In this document: piece after piece, positions 26,361 to 36,002 of the stretch
How positions within the stretch are numbered: position 1 is the stretch's first letter
Layout: each line of letters begins with the position of its first letter
Source of the DNA: Leucothrix arctica
Lineage (GTDB): Bacteria; Pseudomonadota; Gammaproteobacteria; Thiotrichales; Thiotrichaceae
NCBI RefSeq assembly: GCF_003172895.1
Contig: NZ_QGKL01000009.1
Span: 1 to 64,000, forward strand
DNA length: 64,000 bases
Reading direction: 5' to 3'
Position numbers and translations under genes: made by a program
The notes under the pieces: generated by a model
Told to the model about the DNA's origin: nothing
The model's database searches: none
What the model saw: the letters and a program-made list of their open reading frames with translations, nothing else

Positions 26361-27323
26361 ATGCAGTGTCGCATCTGTTCAAATAAAGAAAATAATACTA
26401 CATACGAAGCCCGTGAAATGATGCTTGGTCTACGCGACCTGCATACTTACTTTAAGTGTGGTTCTTGTGGCTGTTTGCAAATTGCAAATGTTCCTGAAAA
26501 TATTCAAGAATATTATCCTAGCGATGACTACTACTCTTATGACCAGATCAAAACTGAGACTGGTTTTAAAAAGAAATTAATTACTTTGCGTGACCGTTAT
26601 GCAGCAACTGGTGAAGGCTTTATTGGTAAGGTTTTACAGATGCGTATGCCTCACGATAAGTTACCTCAGTTACAAAAAACTGGCGTAACTACTGACTCTA
26701 AAATATTAGACGTTGGGTGTGGCGCAGGTCATTTGCTACATACCTTGCGTGAATGTGGATTTAACCATACGCATGGTATCGACCCATTCAATACTAAAAA
26801 CATTCAATATAGTAATGGCCTAACGATCAAGCAACAGTCAATCCACGATGTCACTGAGACGGGTTGGGATTTGATTATGTTGAACCATTCGTTCGAACAC
26901 GTTTTAGATCAGCATGAAACGCTGACGCAAATCAAAAAACTGCTAAAGCCTGGTGGCGTATGTATGATTCGTGTGCCGACGGTTAGTAGCTGGGCTTGGG
27001 ATCACTACGGTGTGAACTGGGTTCAGTTAGATGCCCCACGTCACTTTTTCCTTCACTCTCAAGAGAGTATGCAGGTATTGGCAGACAAAATTGGTTTAGA
27101 GCTGCGTGCGACGGTTTATGATTCATTTGCATTCCAGTATTGGGGCAGTGAGCAGTACCTTAAAGATATCCCGCTTCAAGATGAGCGATCATATGCGGTA
27201 AATCCTGATAAAGCGCCGTTTGATGATACGCAAATTCAGAACTATGCAATCCGTAGTAAAGCATTAAATGCTGAGCAGCAAGGTGATCAAGCAGCCTTTT
27301 ACTTTCATAAAGCAGAAGCTTAA
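26361..27323 (+). CDS. Class I SAM-dependent methyltransferase, zinc-ribbon type
   Basis: 320 residues. The N-terminus has a four-Cys zinc knuckle (CRICSNKE and CGSCGCLQ). A Rossmann methyltransferase fold follows, with the SAM-binding ILDVGCGAGHLLHTL and the post-I motif LIMLNHSFEHVLDQHETL, then a C-terminal region (IRVPTVSSWAWDHYGVNWVQLDAPRHFFLHS). This architecture is common in sugar C- or O-methyltransferases of surface polysaccharide clusters. It is the first gene of the cluster after a good promoter, and the pssD-like gene begins 5 nt later. The substrate is presumably a nucleotide sugar or nascent glycan (inference). Confidence 0.85.
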   Translation: MQCRICSNKENNTTYEAREMMLGLRDLHTYFKCGSCGCLQIANVPENIQEYYPSDDYYSYDQIKTETGFKKKLITLRDRYAATGEGFIGKVLQMRMPHDKLPQLQKTGVTTDSKILDVGCGAGHLLHTLRECGFNHTHGIDPFNTKNIQYSNGLTIKQQSIHDVTETGWDLIMLNHSFEHVLDQHETLTQIKKLLKPGGVCMIRVPTVSSWAWDHYGVNWVQLDAPRHFFLHSQESMQVLADKIGLELRATVYDSFAFQYWGSEQYLKDIPLQDERSYAVNPDKAPFDDTQIQNYAIRSKALNAEQQGDQAAFYFHKAEA

Positions 27324-27328
27324 TCACA

Positions 27329-27787
27329 ATGCCTAAAAAGAAAAAAGTATTGGCTATTGCATCTCCTGGTGGGCACTGGATCCAGCTCAACAAGATATGC
27401 AACGAGATGGAAGCGCGTTTTGAGATGGTCTATGCGACACCTGGGACGCAATACGGCTCAAAAAATTCAAGCCGAAAAATTCATAACATCACTGATGCAA
27501 GTGCTGACAGTAAGTTAAAGCTTATCCCGTTAGCATTTCAGCTATTATTCCTGATGATTAAAGAGCGCCCTTCTGCGATTATTTCGACAGGTGCGGCGCC
27601 CGGTGCGATTGCCATACTTATTGCTAAGTTCTTGCCTATAAAAACTATCTGGGTAGATAGCATTGCCAATACGGCAGTTCTATCTCGCTCAGGAAGAATG
27701 GTAAAAAAACACGCTAACCTAGTCGTTACTCAATGGGAACCACTTAGCGATGGTAAAAATGTTATCTATAAAGGCTCTATCTTATGA
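27329..27787 (+). CDS. PssD/Alg14-like glycosyltransferase membrane subunit
   Basis: 152 residues, typical of the Alg14-type half of a split GT28 glycosyltransferase. It opens KKVLAIASPGGHWIQLNKI, the nucleotide-sugar enzyme start, and has a hydrophobic segment (LIPLAFQLLFLMI) that anchors the pair to the membrane, then IISTGAAPGAIAILIAK. In PssD/PssE, EpsE/EpsF and Alg14/Alg13 pairs this subunit recruits the catalytic partner. The stop overlaps the next gene (ATGA), supporting an obligate pair. Confidence 0.87.
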   Translation: MPKKKKVLAIASPGGHWIQLNKICNEMEARFEMVYATPGTQYGSKNSSRKIHNITDASADSKLKLIPLAFQLLFLMIKERPSAIISTGAAPGAIAILIAKFLPIKTIWVDSIANTAVLSRSGRMVKKHANLVVTQWEPLSDGKNVIYKGSIL

Positions 27788-28266
27788 TTTTTGTCGCTGT
27801 AGGTACTCAGTTTTCCTTTGACCGTCTTATCCAGTTTATGGATGAGTGGGCCCGAGATAATGAAGAAGAAGTTTTTGCTCAAATTGGTGATGGTGAGTAC
27901 ACACCAAAGCACATGAAGTGGGAACGCTTTCTCGAAGGTGATCAGTACAACCAAAATATCAAAGAAGCGAGTGTCTTTGTATCTCATGCGGGCATGGGCA
28001 ACATCATTAGTGCTCGCCAGCAACAGACGCCTATTCTTGTGATAAATCGTCAGTTTGAACTGGGCGAGCATCGTAACAACCACCAAGCAGACGGTTTAGT
28101 TTGGATGGGTAAGTTACCAGGTGTTTATACGGCTGATACACAGGAAACTTTATACCAAAAGATTGCTGAACGCGTTGACATGCATTGCCCTGCTGAAGCT
28201 GACAACGTCAAACGTGATCAGCTAGTTCAGTTCTTAGGCGATTATATTGAAGGCAGCGCTCCTTAA
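27784..28266 (+). CDS. PssE/Alg13-like glycosyltransferase catalytic subunit
   Basis: 160 residues, matching the C-terminal half of GT28 enzymes. It opens MIFVAVGTQFSFDRLIQFM and carries the UDP-sugar binding segment VFVSHAGMGNIISARQQQTPILVI. It adds a sugar to the lipid-linked unit together with the preceding PssD/Alg14-like anchor (family knowledge). The 4-nt overlap with that gene makes them a translationally coupled pair. The identity of the sugar cannot be told from sequence. Confidence 0.88.
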   Translation: MIFVAVGTQFSFDRLIQFMDEWARDNEEEVFAQIGDGEYTPKHMKWERFLEGDQYNQNIKEASVFVSHAGMGNIISARQQQTPILVINRQFELGEHRNNHQADGLVWMGKLPGVYTADTQETLYQKIAERVDMHCPAEADNVKRDQLVQFLGDYIEGSAP

Positions 28267-28270
28267 ACTC

Positions 28271-29584
28271 ATGAAGATTATTAATAAGCTTCGCCATAAC
28301 CCGCTAATTATACAAAGCGCGCTGTCGATCATTGCCCGATTTACAGGTGTGGCGTTAAACTTTGCCGTGGCAATTTTAATATCTCGTCAGTTAAGCCTAG
28401 GCAATGCGGGTGTCATATTTTTGCTAATGACTTTTGTATCTGGCGTCGCGTTGATGAGTCGTTTCGGCCTAGATCAGCTAATCGTAAAAGAAGTCGCTAG
28501 TGCACCAGAAGATCAACACGGATTCAAAACTAGCTACCTTAAAAATACCCATGAGTTAGTCTTTGCATTATCGTTGGTGTTTGTTGGTATATGGGTACTG
28601 CTTAGCCCTTACGCACAACAAGCGTTCTTTGACGGAGCGATAGACCTCCATCATTTGATGTGGGCATCTCTGTGTGTTGTCTTTTTCAACTTCATTACTG
28701 TCAATAGCTTTTACCTCAAAGGTATTCGCCAGTCATCGCTATCAGTACTTACCCAAAATGCCCTACCCGCAATAACATTTTTGATATTGATAGCGGTCGC
28801 TTGGCAGTACTTCGTTAGTGGTACAGGTCACATTGTTCTATACATAGTTTCTTTGGTTGCGGCAGGTGCTTTATCGTTTTTATTCGTTAAATCACACCTA
28901 AGCTCTAAAGAAAACAATGGTGATATTGCTCCCAAGTTTCACAAATTATTTATTAAGTCTTTACCGCTAGCACCAATCTCATTCTTCTCGTTCATGATGT
29001 TATGGGCAGATACGGTAATGGTCGGTTACTTTTTATCTAACGAGAAGGTAGCACTGTATAGCGTTGCCGCTAAAATCTCTTATATCAGCTTATTTTTCTT
29101 AGGGGCGTTAGATGCAACTATCTACCCAAGACTGCTGGCTATATACAATCATAAACCGGAAAAACTATGGTCGTTTTTCTGGCAAGCCACTGGGCTAGTT
29201 ATTGCAGTACTCGTCGCGGTAACAGGTATAATGTACTTATTATCAGACTATCTATTACTGGCCTTTAGACCTGAATACGTAGCAGCCAGCAGCGCGCTAG
29301 GCTTATTGCTATTAGCACAGTTACTACGTGCAGCAAGCTTGACCTTTTCCTTCATGTTTATTGCCAGAGAAAAGGTTCGCTTTTTAAATATCTCGTTAAC
29401 CATTGCTATGGTCGTTAATCTTGTTGCCAATATCTTTATGATTCCACGCTATGGAATCGAAGGTGCAGCAATAGCAACACTACTTGCCAATGCAACACTT
29501 GTGGCATTTGTGATCATCATGTTCTACCAGCAAAAGTTATTATCCCGACCTAAGCAAAGTGAGGCCGCCAGCTATGATTCTTAG
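28271..29584 (+). CDS. Wzx-like oligosaccharide flippase (MOP/PST superfamily)
   Basis: Carries lipid-linked repeat units across the inner membrane. 437 residues from the ATG at 28271; an upstream TTG at 28247 overlaps the previous stop and is less likely. About 12-14 hydrophobic helices run the whole length, with the family-like start NPLIIQSALSIIARFTGVALNFAVAILISRQL and the central FFSFMMLWADTVMVGYFLSNEKVALYSVAAK. It lies between the PssE-like enzyme and the polymerase, which its 3' end overlaps. Confidence 0.88.
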   Translation: MKIINKLRHNPLIIQSALSIIARFTGVALNFAVAILISRQLSLGNAGVIFLLMTFVSGVALMSRFGLDQLIVKEVASAPEDQHGFKTSYLKNTHELVFALSLVFVGIWVLLSPYAQQAFFDGAIDLHHLMWASLCVVFFNFITVNSFYLKGIRQSSLSVLTQNALPAITFLILIAVAWQYFVSGTGHIVLYIVSLVAAGALSFLFVKSHLSSKENNGDIAPKFHKLFIKSLPLAPISFFSFMMLWADTVMVGYFLSNEKVALYSVAAKISYISLFFLGALDATIYPRLLAIYNHKPEKLWSFFWQATGLVIAVLVAVTGIMYLLSDYLLLAFRPEYVAASSALGLLLLAQLLRAASLTFSFMFIAREKVRFLNISLTIAMVVNLVANIFMIPRYGIEGAAIATLLANATLVAFVIIMFYQQKLLSRPKQSEAASYDS

Positions 29585-30851
29585 AATTCTGGCCATTTTA
29601 TTCATTATCTCAATTTTTATACCGGTTGAGTTTCACTACCTCTTAGGTAGCTTGCGTATTGAGTCATACCGAGTTGTTCTTGGCTTAGCCTTGATCGTGA
29701 CATTCATCAATATTAAGCAGGTACTGGAGCGTGCTGACCTTGTCGATATCATGCTTGCCATGTTTATGGGGCTTGCCGCAACCAGTCTGGTGTATAACCA
29801 CGGAATAAAAGACGGACTTGAATCCTCTGGAATCCTGGCGATTGAGGTATTAGGCTCGTTCTACTTAGCTAGATTGTTTATCACTACACCTAAACGCTTC
29901 TATTACGTCAATGTCGCGTTCATTACGATTTTAGCCGGCTTGGTTGTTTTCTCCTTATACGAAGCATTTTCACAACACCGTATATTGCACGAGTGGGCAA
30001 CGAAAATTACAGGGAATAACTCTCTGGATTACAGACTATATACGCACTACTACATCCGTGCGGGCATTATGCGAACGACCAACCTATTCGCTCACCCTAT
30101 TCTATACGGAGCAATCGGTGCTATATTTTTCCCGTTTGCAATCTCGTTAGCGGTCTATCGATTTAATGTTAAAAATGCATTAAAAGCGACAGCTCTGCTT
30201 ATTGGAATGGTGACTACCTTATCATCAGCGCCGCTACTATCAGTTGTATTCCAAGGGGCTACAGCAGTGTTGGCTAATAACTGGCAAGGCACTAAGCGCA
30301 TGTGGTCAGCGTTGATCTTCTTTGCTTTTGCAGGCTTCTTATTGATCAATGCATTATCCAACCGTGGCTTCTTTGCTATCTTGATTTCATACCTAACCTT
30401 TAACCCTGCGACCGGTTATTACAGAATGCTACAGTGGGAGCATTCGATGGATGATATTGCAGATAATCCAGTGTTGGGTATTGGTCTTCATGACTGGTCT
30501 AGACCTGAGTGGATGGCTTCAAGTATCGATAGCTTCTGGCTGCTTGTAACAATGCAGCATGGCGTATTCGCTAGCTTCATCTTGCTAGTGTGCTGTTTCT
30601 ACGCTGTATTTAATGTACTAGGTACATTGCACAAACATAACCCAGCAGTAAAGTGGATGGTTAGCTCATGGATCATGGCATCTATGTCTCTAATCCTCAT
30701 CGGCTTTACTGTTGATTACTTCGGTAAAATACAACCGATGTTCTTCTTTGTATTAGGCTCAATTAGTTGGGCTAAGTACCATGAACAGCTGAATGATTCA
30801 GTGACTAAACTTAGTCGAATCGCTCAAATAAAAGCTGCTTACAAACGATAA
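29574..30851 (+). CDS. Wzy-like polysaccharide polymerase / O-antigen ligase family
   Basis: 425 residues from the ATG at 29574, overlapping the flippase end by 11 nt; a GTG at 29559 is an alternative. About 11-12 transmembrane helices with a large periplasmic loop, and the WzyC/O-antigen-ligase-like segment YYRMLQWEHSMDDIADNPVLGIGLHDW. Such proteins join repeat units on the periplasmic side. Polymerase is the better guess than ligase because it sits next to the flippase and wzc. Wzy proteins are poorly conserved, so topology and context carry the call. Confidence 0.78.
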   Translation: MILRILAILFIISIFIPVEFHYLLGSLRIESYRVVLGLALIVTFINIKQVLERADLVDIMLAMFMGLAATSLVYNHGIKDGLESSGILAIEVLGSFYLARLFITTPKRFYYVNVAFITILAGLVVFSLYEAFSQHRILHEWATKITGNNSLDYRLYTHYYIRAGIMRTTNLFAHPILYGAIGAIFFPFAISLAVYRFNVKNALKATALLIGMVTTLSSAPLLSVVFQGATAVLANNWQGTKRMWSALIFFAFAGFLLINALSNRGFFAILISYLTFNPATGYYRMLQWEHSMDDIADNPVLGIGLHDWSRPEWMASSIDSFWLLVTMQHGVFASFILLVCCFYAVFNVLGTLHKHNPAVKWMVSSWIMASMSLILIGFTVDYFGKIQPMFFFVLGSISWAKYHEQLNDSVTKLSRIAQIKAAYKR

Positions 30852-30872
30852 ATGAAATAAGGCCACCTGAAT

Positions 30873-31322
30873 ATGAGACCTCGCTTTATTAACCACCGCA
30901 TGTTCATGGTGCTAGTGCACTTACGCAATAGTTTGCTATATGCGCAGACATGGTTCTACCGAAACTATTACGGTATGGATATCGCTAAAGACGTGCGTAT
31001 TTCGTTGAAGGCTAGACTTGATAAGACCAACCCTAAAGGTTTGTCTATCGGTGAAAAGACCATGGTGACCTTTGATGCGATTATTTTATCGCACGACTAT
31101 GCATCACGTCGTCATCTTGCCAAAACAAGAATCGGCACACATTGCTTTATCGGTTGTGGCTCTATCATTATGCCAAACATTACTATTGGTGATCACTGCA
31201 TCGTTGCAGCAGGAAGCGTCGTCACAAAAGACGTTCCTTCAAATAGCATTGTTGCTGGCAACCCCGCTAAAGTGATTAAAAGCGGTATCAAGACTATTGA
31301 ATATGGAATGTTAGAAGAATGA
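30873..31322 (+). CDS. Hexapeptide-repeat acyltransferase
   Basis: 149 residues. A left-handed beta-helix is shown by repeating I/V-G-x-x hexads (SIGEKTMVTFDAIILSHDYA; IGTHCFIGCGSIIMPNITIG; CIVAAGSVVTKDVPSNSIV) and the typical end GNPAKVIK. The histidine in SHDYA is at a position used for catalysis in this family. It probably acetylates a sugar of the repeat unit. The stop overlaps the next glycosyltransferase (ATGA). Confidence 0.87.
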   Translation: MRPRFINHRMFMVLVHLRNSLLYAQTWFYRNYYGMDIAKDVRISLKARLDKTNPKGLSIGEKTMVTFDAIILSHDYASRRHLAKTRIGTHCFIGCGSIIMPNITIGDHCIVAAGSVVTKDVPSNSIVAGNPAKVIKSGIKTIEYGMLEE

Positions 31323-32251
31323 GTAACGTTGATATTATTCTCGTTTCATACAACACCGCTGAATATACAGTGCGTGCTATTGAATCGGTGTTTGAGCAGA
31401 CTAAAGAAACAGATGTTAATTTAATCGTTGTTGATAATGCATCTACAGATAACTCGGTTGCGCTAATCCAAGCGTCATTTCCAGACGTTGAAGTTATTCA
31501 GACGGGGAAAAACCTAGGTTTTGCGGGAGGTGTCAACGTAGGTGCTAAGGCTGGATCGGCTGAGTATGTATTATTACTTAACCCTGACACCGTTATTTTA
31601 GATGGCGCAGTCGATAAGTTAGTCGCATTTGCTGAAGATAACATAAAGTCAGGTATTTGGGGTGGTGTCACTTTAAACAATGACATGAGCTTAAACCCAA
31701 ATAATGCACGCGCTAGAATTAGCTTTAGCACCCTACTCTTTAGTGCTACTGGCCTAAGCAAAATCTTTAAAAGTAGCTGTTATTTCAACCATGATAATTA
31801 TGGTTGTTGGGACAGAAAGTCTGATAAAGACGTTGATGTCATTACCGGCTGCTTCTTTTTAACACCTAGAGCCCTTTGGGAATCGTTAGAAGGCCTTGAC
31901 GAAACATTTTTCATGTACGCCGAAGAAGCTGATTACTGCATTAGAGCGATGAAGCTTGGCTATCAGCCGCGCGTTTCAGCAGACGCTAAAATCATCCATC
32001 ACGGTGGTGTCAGCGAAGTAAATTTGTCTGGAAAGATGATCAAGCTGCTTAAAGGTAAATCACAATTTATCAAAAAACACGAGCCAACTTGGAAGCAGCC
32101 TATTTTCAAAGGCCTTCTTCTTGCTCATGTATTTAATAAGTATATTTCTAGCAGCCTAATATCTTTAGTAAAAAAAGAAAAACTAGCAGTACGAGATGAG
32201 TGGCGTACCATTTTTCAACAACGCAAAGATTGGTTGGCGGGGTATCAATAA
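31319..32251 (+). CDS. GT2 glycosyltransferase, rhamnosyltransferase-like
   Basis: 310 residues with a GT-A fold. It opens VDIILVSYNTAEYTVRAI, followed by NLIVVDNASTDNSV, the LNPDTVIL (DxD-like) nucleotide-sugar site, and FFMYAEEADYCIRAMKLGY with the catalytic acidic residues. These are marks of dTDP-rhamnose or related transferases of GT2. It is cytoplasmic and acts on the lipid-linked unit. It overlaps the acyltransferase by 4 nt and is followed immediately by a second GT2 gene with no gap. Confidence 0.88.
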   Translation: MSNVDIILVSYNTAEYTVRAIESVFEQTKETDVNLIVVDNASTDNSVALIQASFPDVEVIQTGKNLGFAGGVNVGAKAGSAEYVLLLNPDTVILDGAVDKLVAFAEDNIKSGIWGGVTLNNDMSLNPNNARARISFSTLLFSATGLSKIFKSSCYFNHDNYGCWDRKSDKDVDVITGCFFLTPRALWESLEGLDETFFMYAEEADYCIRAMKLGYQPRVSADAKIIHHGGVSEVNLSGKMIKLLKGKSQFIKKHEPTWKQPIFKGLLLAHVFNKYISSSLISLVKKEKLAVRDEWRTIFQQRKDWLAGYQ

Positions 32252-33094
32252 ATGGCAACTGTAATCGTACCGGCTCATAATGAAGAATCAGTGATTGAGA
32301 ATTGCTTAAATAGCATTATCAATCAAGCAGAGGTCGACCATATTATTGTAGCTTGTAATGGCTGCACTGATGGTACCGCTGCACTAGTGCAAGAAAAATT
32401 CCCAACGGTTCACTGCTTAGACATTACAACACCGTCTAAAGTAAACGCACTTAATGAAGCGGAAACTTATGCCCGAGAGTTAGGCGTAACATTTCCCATC
32501 TTTTATTTAGATGCTGATACCCAGATTAGTGAAAACTGTATCCCTAACGTAAATCGTTACTTGGAGACTAGTGAAACGTTACTCGCAGCACCAACACCAA
32601 TAATAGACACGTCTCACTCTTCATGGCTTGTGAAAGCTTACTATCGAGTGTGGACTGACTTGCCTTACATCAAAGAAGGCGTCATTGCGACATGCAGTTA
32701 CATCATCACTGAAGAAGGCAGAAAGCGCTTTGATACATTTCCTGATGTAATCAATGATGATGGTTTCATTCGTTGTAACTTTTGGAATAAAGAAATTAGC
32801 AATGTGCCTGACGCAGAAATTTATATTCGTGCACCGCGTGATATTTATTCTTTAATCAAGATCAAAACACGTGCTCGCTTAGGTAATATGCAACTAGAAG
32901 CTACTAAGCAAGCAAAGATAAAAGAAGCCAAAAATTATGGCAGCGTGATGAAAAAGAAACTGCTTAGCTCATCGTTCTTTGACACGTTGATCTACATCAG
33001 TATCGCTAGCTTGATAAGACTTCGATCAAAAAAGCAATTTAAGCAGTTAAAAACATACCGTTGGGAAAAAGATTTGTCCTCACGTGATGCATGA
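32252..33094 (+). CDS. GT2 glycosyltransferase
   Basis: 280 residues, GT-A fold: ATVIVPAHNEESVIENCLNS, IIVACNGCTDGTAAL, then FYLDADTQISE with the DxD site. A glucosyltransferase-like NDDGFIRCNF segment follows (acidic base candidate). The start codon directly abuts the stop of the previous GT2. The C-terminus (LLSSSFFDTLIYISIASLIRL) has a weak membrane-associating stretch. The two neighbouring GT2 genes differ clearly and are not a recent duplication. A 114-base spacer follows before the priming transferase. Confidence 0.86.
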   Translation: MATVIVPAHNEESVIENCLNSIINQAEVDHIIVACNGCTDGTAALVQEKFPTVHCLDITTPSKVNALNEAETYARELGVTFPIFYLDADTQISENCIPNVNRYLETSETLLAAPTPIIDTSHSSWLVKAYYRVWTDLPYIKEGVIATCSYIITEEGRKRFDTFPDVINDDGFIRCNFWNKEISNVPDAEIYIRAPRDIYSLIKIKTRARLGNMQLEATKQAKIKEAKNYGSVMKKKLLSSSFFDTLIYISIASLIRLRSKKQFKQLKTYRWEKDLSSRDA

Positions 33095-33208
33095 TTGCTA
33101 TACAATGTGTATGTATACAACAAAAAGAAATAGTAGATAAATATTGAACCGTTATTGGCTTAAGCACCCCTTATAGATTAGCCAATCACAGAACCCCAGA
33201 GGACTACC

Positions 33209-34591
33209 GTGGACGATAGAAGAATAAGCTCGGAGCTCGTGTACCGCTTAGTTGATATCTTAGTTATTTTGCTCCCTCTAACAGTGGGTGCATTCTATAC
33301 GCACTTTTATAATGTTCAGGGATACTTAGTAGCAGGTCTTTCAGCAGTTGTGCTCTTTGGTTTGTATGGCCGTTTCACCGAAATTTATACCTCTTGGGGT
33401 GGACGCCCGTTAAGGGATGAGGCCGCACGTATTGTTGTCGCATGGCTCTTAACCTTCCTTTCGATGGTATTTATCGCATTCATCTCAAAGACAAGTGAGC
33501 AATTCTCACGTGTCGTTTTACTTGCATGGTTACTAATCACCCCCGTGGTATTAATTACTGCACGTTTGATATTGAGACAAGTCTTTTCACACCTGAAACG
33601 TCTGGGTATGAATAACCGTTCTGTTGCTATCGTCGGTATGACAGAGAATGGCTTACGATTCGCTAAAGACTTAGAAAACAACCCTGACTTTGGTTACCGT
33701 ATTGCTGGTTTTTATGACGAGCGTCAAAGTGAAAACCCAAGTGACTTCGGTGGTTACTCTAACTTGGGTAACTATGAAGAAATGATCAAGTCAGCTAGAA
33801 GCGGTGAATGGGATCAAATTTACTTTGCCCTTCCTGTTGAAGCAAAACAACGTATGCATGCCCTGCTTGATGAATTATCAGATAGTGCGACACCTATACG
33901 TTTGCTACCTGATTACTTCACAACAAACCTACTACATAGTAAGTTTATTGAAATAGCTGAAACACCTGTTCTCTGTATTTATGACTCACCATTTTCTTCA
34001 GACCATGCCTTTGTGAAACGCATGGAAGATATAATTTTTGGTAGTGTCATTCTTACGCTAATTTCACCTGTTCTATTGGGTATCGGCCTTGCCGTAAAAT
34101 TAAGTTCGAAAGGTCCGGTACTTTTCAAACAAACCCGTTATGGATTAAAAGGTGAGAAAATCTTAGTTTGGAAGTTTCGAACTATGACGGTATGCGAAGA
34201 TGGCGACGATGTTCGTCAAGCACAGAAAAACGATGACCGTTTCACACCAATTGGTCGCTTTCTACGTCGCACATCATTAGACGAACTACCGCAGTTCATT
34301 AATGTTCTACAAGGCAGAATGTCTATTGTTGGCCCTCGCCCACATGCGGTAGCCCACAATGAACAATACCGCTCTTTAATACCTGGTTATATGCTTCGCC
34401 ACATGATTAAGCCGGGTATCACAGGTTGGGCACAGATCAACGGTTGGCGTGGTGAAACTAACACCATCTATAAAATGAAAAAGCGTGTTGAGTTTGATTT
34501 AGAGTACATGCGTGAATGGAGCTTATCTTTAGATTTGAAGATTATCTTCCTAACAATCACTCGCTCTTTCATAGACAAGAACGCTTACTAA
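33209..34591 (+). CDS. WcaJ-type undecaprenyl-phosphate sugar-1-phosphate transferase
   Basis: Starts the repeat unit by moving a sugar-1-phosphate (often glucose) onto undecaprenyl phosphate. 460 residues, the usual length. Four to five N-terminal transmembrane helices are followed by a CoA-binding-like domain (SVAIVGMTENGLRFAKDLE) and a C-terminal catalytic sugar transferase domain: KRMEDIIFGSVILTLISPVL, GPVLFKQTRYG, VWKFRTM, RRTSLDELPQFINVLQG, VGPRPHA and KPGITGWAQING. The GTG start at 33209 follows AGAGGA at a good distance. Which sugar it uses cannot be told from sequence. Confidence 0.92.
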   Translation: MDDRRISSELVYRLVDILVILLPLTVGAFYTHFYNVQGYLVAGLSAVVLFGLYGRFTEIYTSWGGRPLRDEAARIVVAWLLTFLSMVFIAFISKTSEQFSRVVLLAWLLITPVVLITARLILRQVFSHLKRLGMNNRSVAIVGMTENGLRFAKDLENNPDFGYRIAGFYDERQSENPSDFGGYSNLGNYEEMIKSARSGEWDQIYFALPVEAKQRMHALLDELSDSATPIRLLPDYFTTNLLHSKFIEIAETPVLCIYDSPFSSDHAFVKRMEDIIFGSVILTLISPVLLGIGLAVKLSSKGPVLFKQTRYGLKGEKILVWKFRTMTVCEDGDDVRQAQKNDDRFTPIGRFLRRTSLDELPQFINVLQGRMSIVGPRPHAVAHNEQYRSLIPGYMLRHMIKPGITGWAQINGWRGETNTIYKMKKRVEFDLEYMREWSLSLDLKIIFLTITRSFIDKNAY

Positions 34592-34616
34592 TAACTGTCA
34601 TTTCGAGCCTACCAGT

Positions 34617-35684
34617 TTGCAATTAAATCAGATCACATTTACACGGTTCATCGCAGCGTTAACCGTGGTATTTTTTCATTATGGCGCGACAGCATTCCCA
34701 GCATCACTTTCTTGGTTACATGAGAGTGTTACAGCCGGACCTATTGCTGTTAACTACTTTTATGTTCTATCTGGATTTATAATGGCGATTGCCTATTACC
34801 AGATACAACCAGAGAAACCATTAAATAAGCGTCGTTATTGGATTGCTCGTTTTGCGCGGATCTACCCAGTTTATCTACTAGCATTACTGTTGATGGCTGC
34901 TGCCTCTTCAAAAGAGCTATTAGAAAACCCGCTTAACTTTCCATTACACTTAGCAATGCTACAAGCTTGGATTCCAGGCTACCCGATGAGCTTAAATAAC
35001 CCAGGGTGGTCTTTATCTGTAGAAGCATTTTTCTACTTGAGCTTCCCCTTTTTATTAGCACTCATTTATAAAACTGGTGTGAAGTACCTTGCGGTGATCT
35101 GTGTTGTTATTTGGCTAATCACTCAATTTGTACTAATTACTAGCATTAACAGCGATGCCTATACGGGTAAAAGTCTTTTACATGACTTTGTTTACTACCA
35201 CCCACTGATGCACTTCAACGCTTTTATTGCCGGCCTTTTGTGTGGTGTATTATTTAAACGAAATGCTGCAACACTAAAGCCAACGAATACGTTTTTACTG
35301 ATTGCCTCGCTAGTACTCATTATCGTTTTACTAGAAACGAGACCAATGCTAGAAAGCCTGCTAGGTATCAAGCTAGCGTATACAAACGGCCTGATAGCAC
35401 CTGCATTTTTACTTTTTATTTGGTTATTAGCAGCGACAAAAGGTTGTGTACAAAAAGCACTATGTCATCCTTTACTCATTTTGTTAGGAGAGGCTAGTTT
35501 CTCTTTGTACATCCTACAGAAACCAGTGTTTGGACTTTATAATAAATTGATTGAACCGCGCGTGGGATTAAGCGATATAGCAGACTTTTATAGCACTTTA
35601 ACCGTGCTGATAATTGTCTCTATTTTATCCTACAAATTATTTGAAAGTCCGTTGAGGACCATAATCAATAAAAAACTATCTTAA
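34617..35684 (+). CDS. Membrane acyltransferase (acyltransferase 3 family)
   Basis: 355 residues with about ten transmembrane helices. The family start is intact, QITFTRFIAALTVVFFHYG with the catalytic His, followed by RRYWIARFARIYPVYLLALLL with the conserved Arg residues, and NNPGWSLSVEAFFYLSFPFLL. Such enzymes O-acetylate exported polysaccharide at the membrane. The start is a TTG at 34617 with only a weak ribosome site. It begins 25 nt after the priming transferase, so probably the same message. Confidence 0.88.
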   Translation: MQLNQITFTRFIAALTVVFFHYGATAFPASLSWLHESVTAGPIAVNYFYVLSGFIMAIAYYQIQPEKPLNKRRYWIARFARIYPVYLLALLLMAAASSKELLENPLNFPLHLAMLQAWIPGYPMSLNNPGWSLSVEAFFYLSFPFLLALIYKTGVKYLAVICVVIWLITQFVLITSINSDAYTGKSLLHDFVYYHPLMHFNAFIAGLLCGVLFKRNAATLKPTNTFLLIASLVLIIVLLETRPMLESLLGIKLAYTNGLIAPAFLLFIWLLAATKGCVQKALCHPLLILLGEASFSLYILQKPVFGLYNKLIEPRVGLSDIADFYSTLTVLIIVSILSYKLFESPLRTIINKKLS

Positions 35685-36002
35685 CGGAATGTAGAATAAT
35701 AAAATTTCCTATAATTTCAACAAGATAAGATAATTACCTAGCATTGTACAAGCCTCAACTAATTGCTATTATTAGCCGATATTTTTTGATGTGTTTAAAT
35801 GATATTGACCACTCAAATCACTGATAAACCCAGTTAATTACAGCTCTAAAGATGGCTTATCTAGTGTAAAGGCTTCTTTATCGTACAGTCTTTGTAATGA
35901 AGCAAGAAACAATTGAAAATCGCATTATATTAAAGTTTGGATGCTTCTTAAGAAGCATCACGCTCCACAACCCCTATTATTTAACAAGATGACAAAATAC
36001 TT
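35685..36002. other. AT-rich intergenic stretch with a perfect palindrome upstream of wzc
   Basis: No gene is supported in these 318 bases. It holds the 20-bp palindrome at 35940-35959. No clear terminator follows the acyltransferase, and no consensus -35/-10 pair was convincing. The length suggests a separate promoter for wzc and the two genes behind it. Confidence 0.5.
35940..35959. promoter_or_regulatory. 20-bp perfect palindrome, possible operator of the wzc gene group
   Basis: The sequence GATGCTTCTTAAGAAGCATC is its own reverse complement. It lies 43 bases before the wzc start. With no loop and no T-run it is a poor terminator and fits a site for a dimeric DNA-binding protein better. 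The regulator is unknown. Confidence 0.5.

Noticed and set aside
33157-33190. Inverted ATTGGCT / AGCCAAT before the priming transferase
   Set aside because: Only 7 bp with a 20-base loop; it could be chance in AT-rich DNA.
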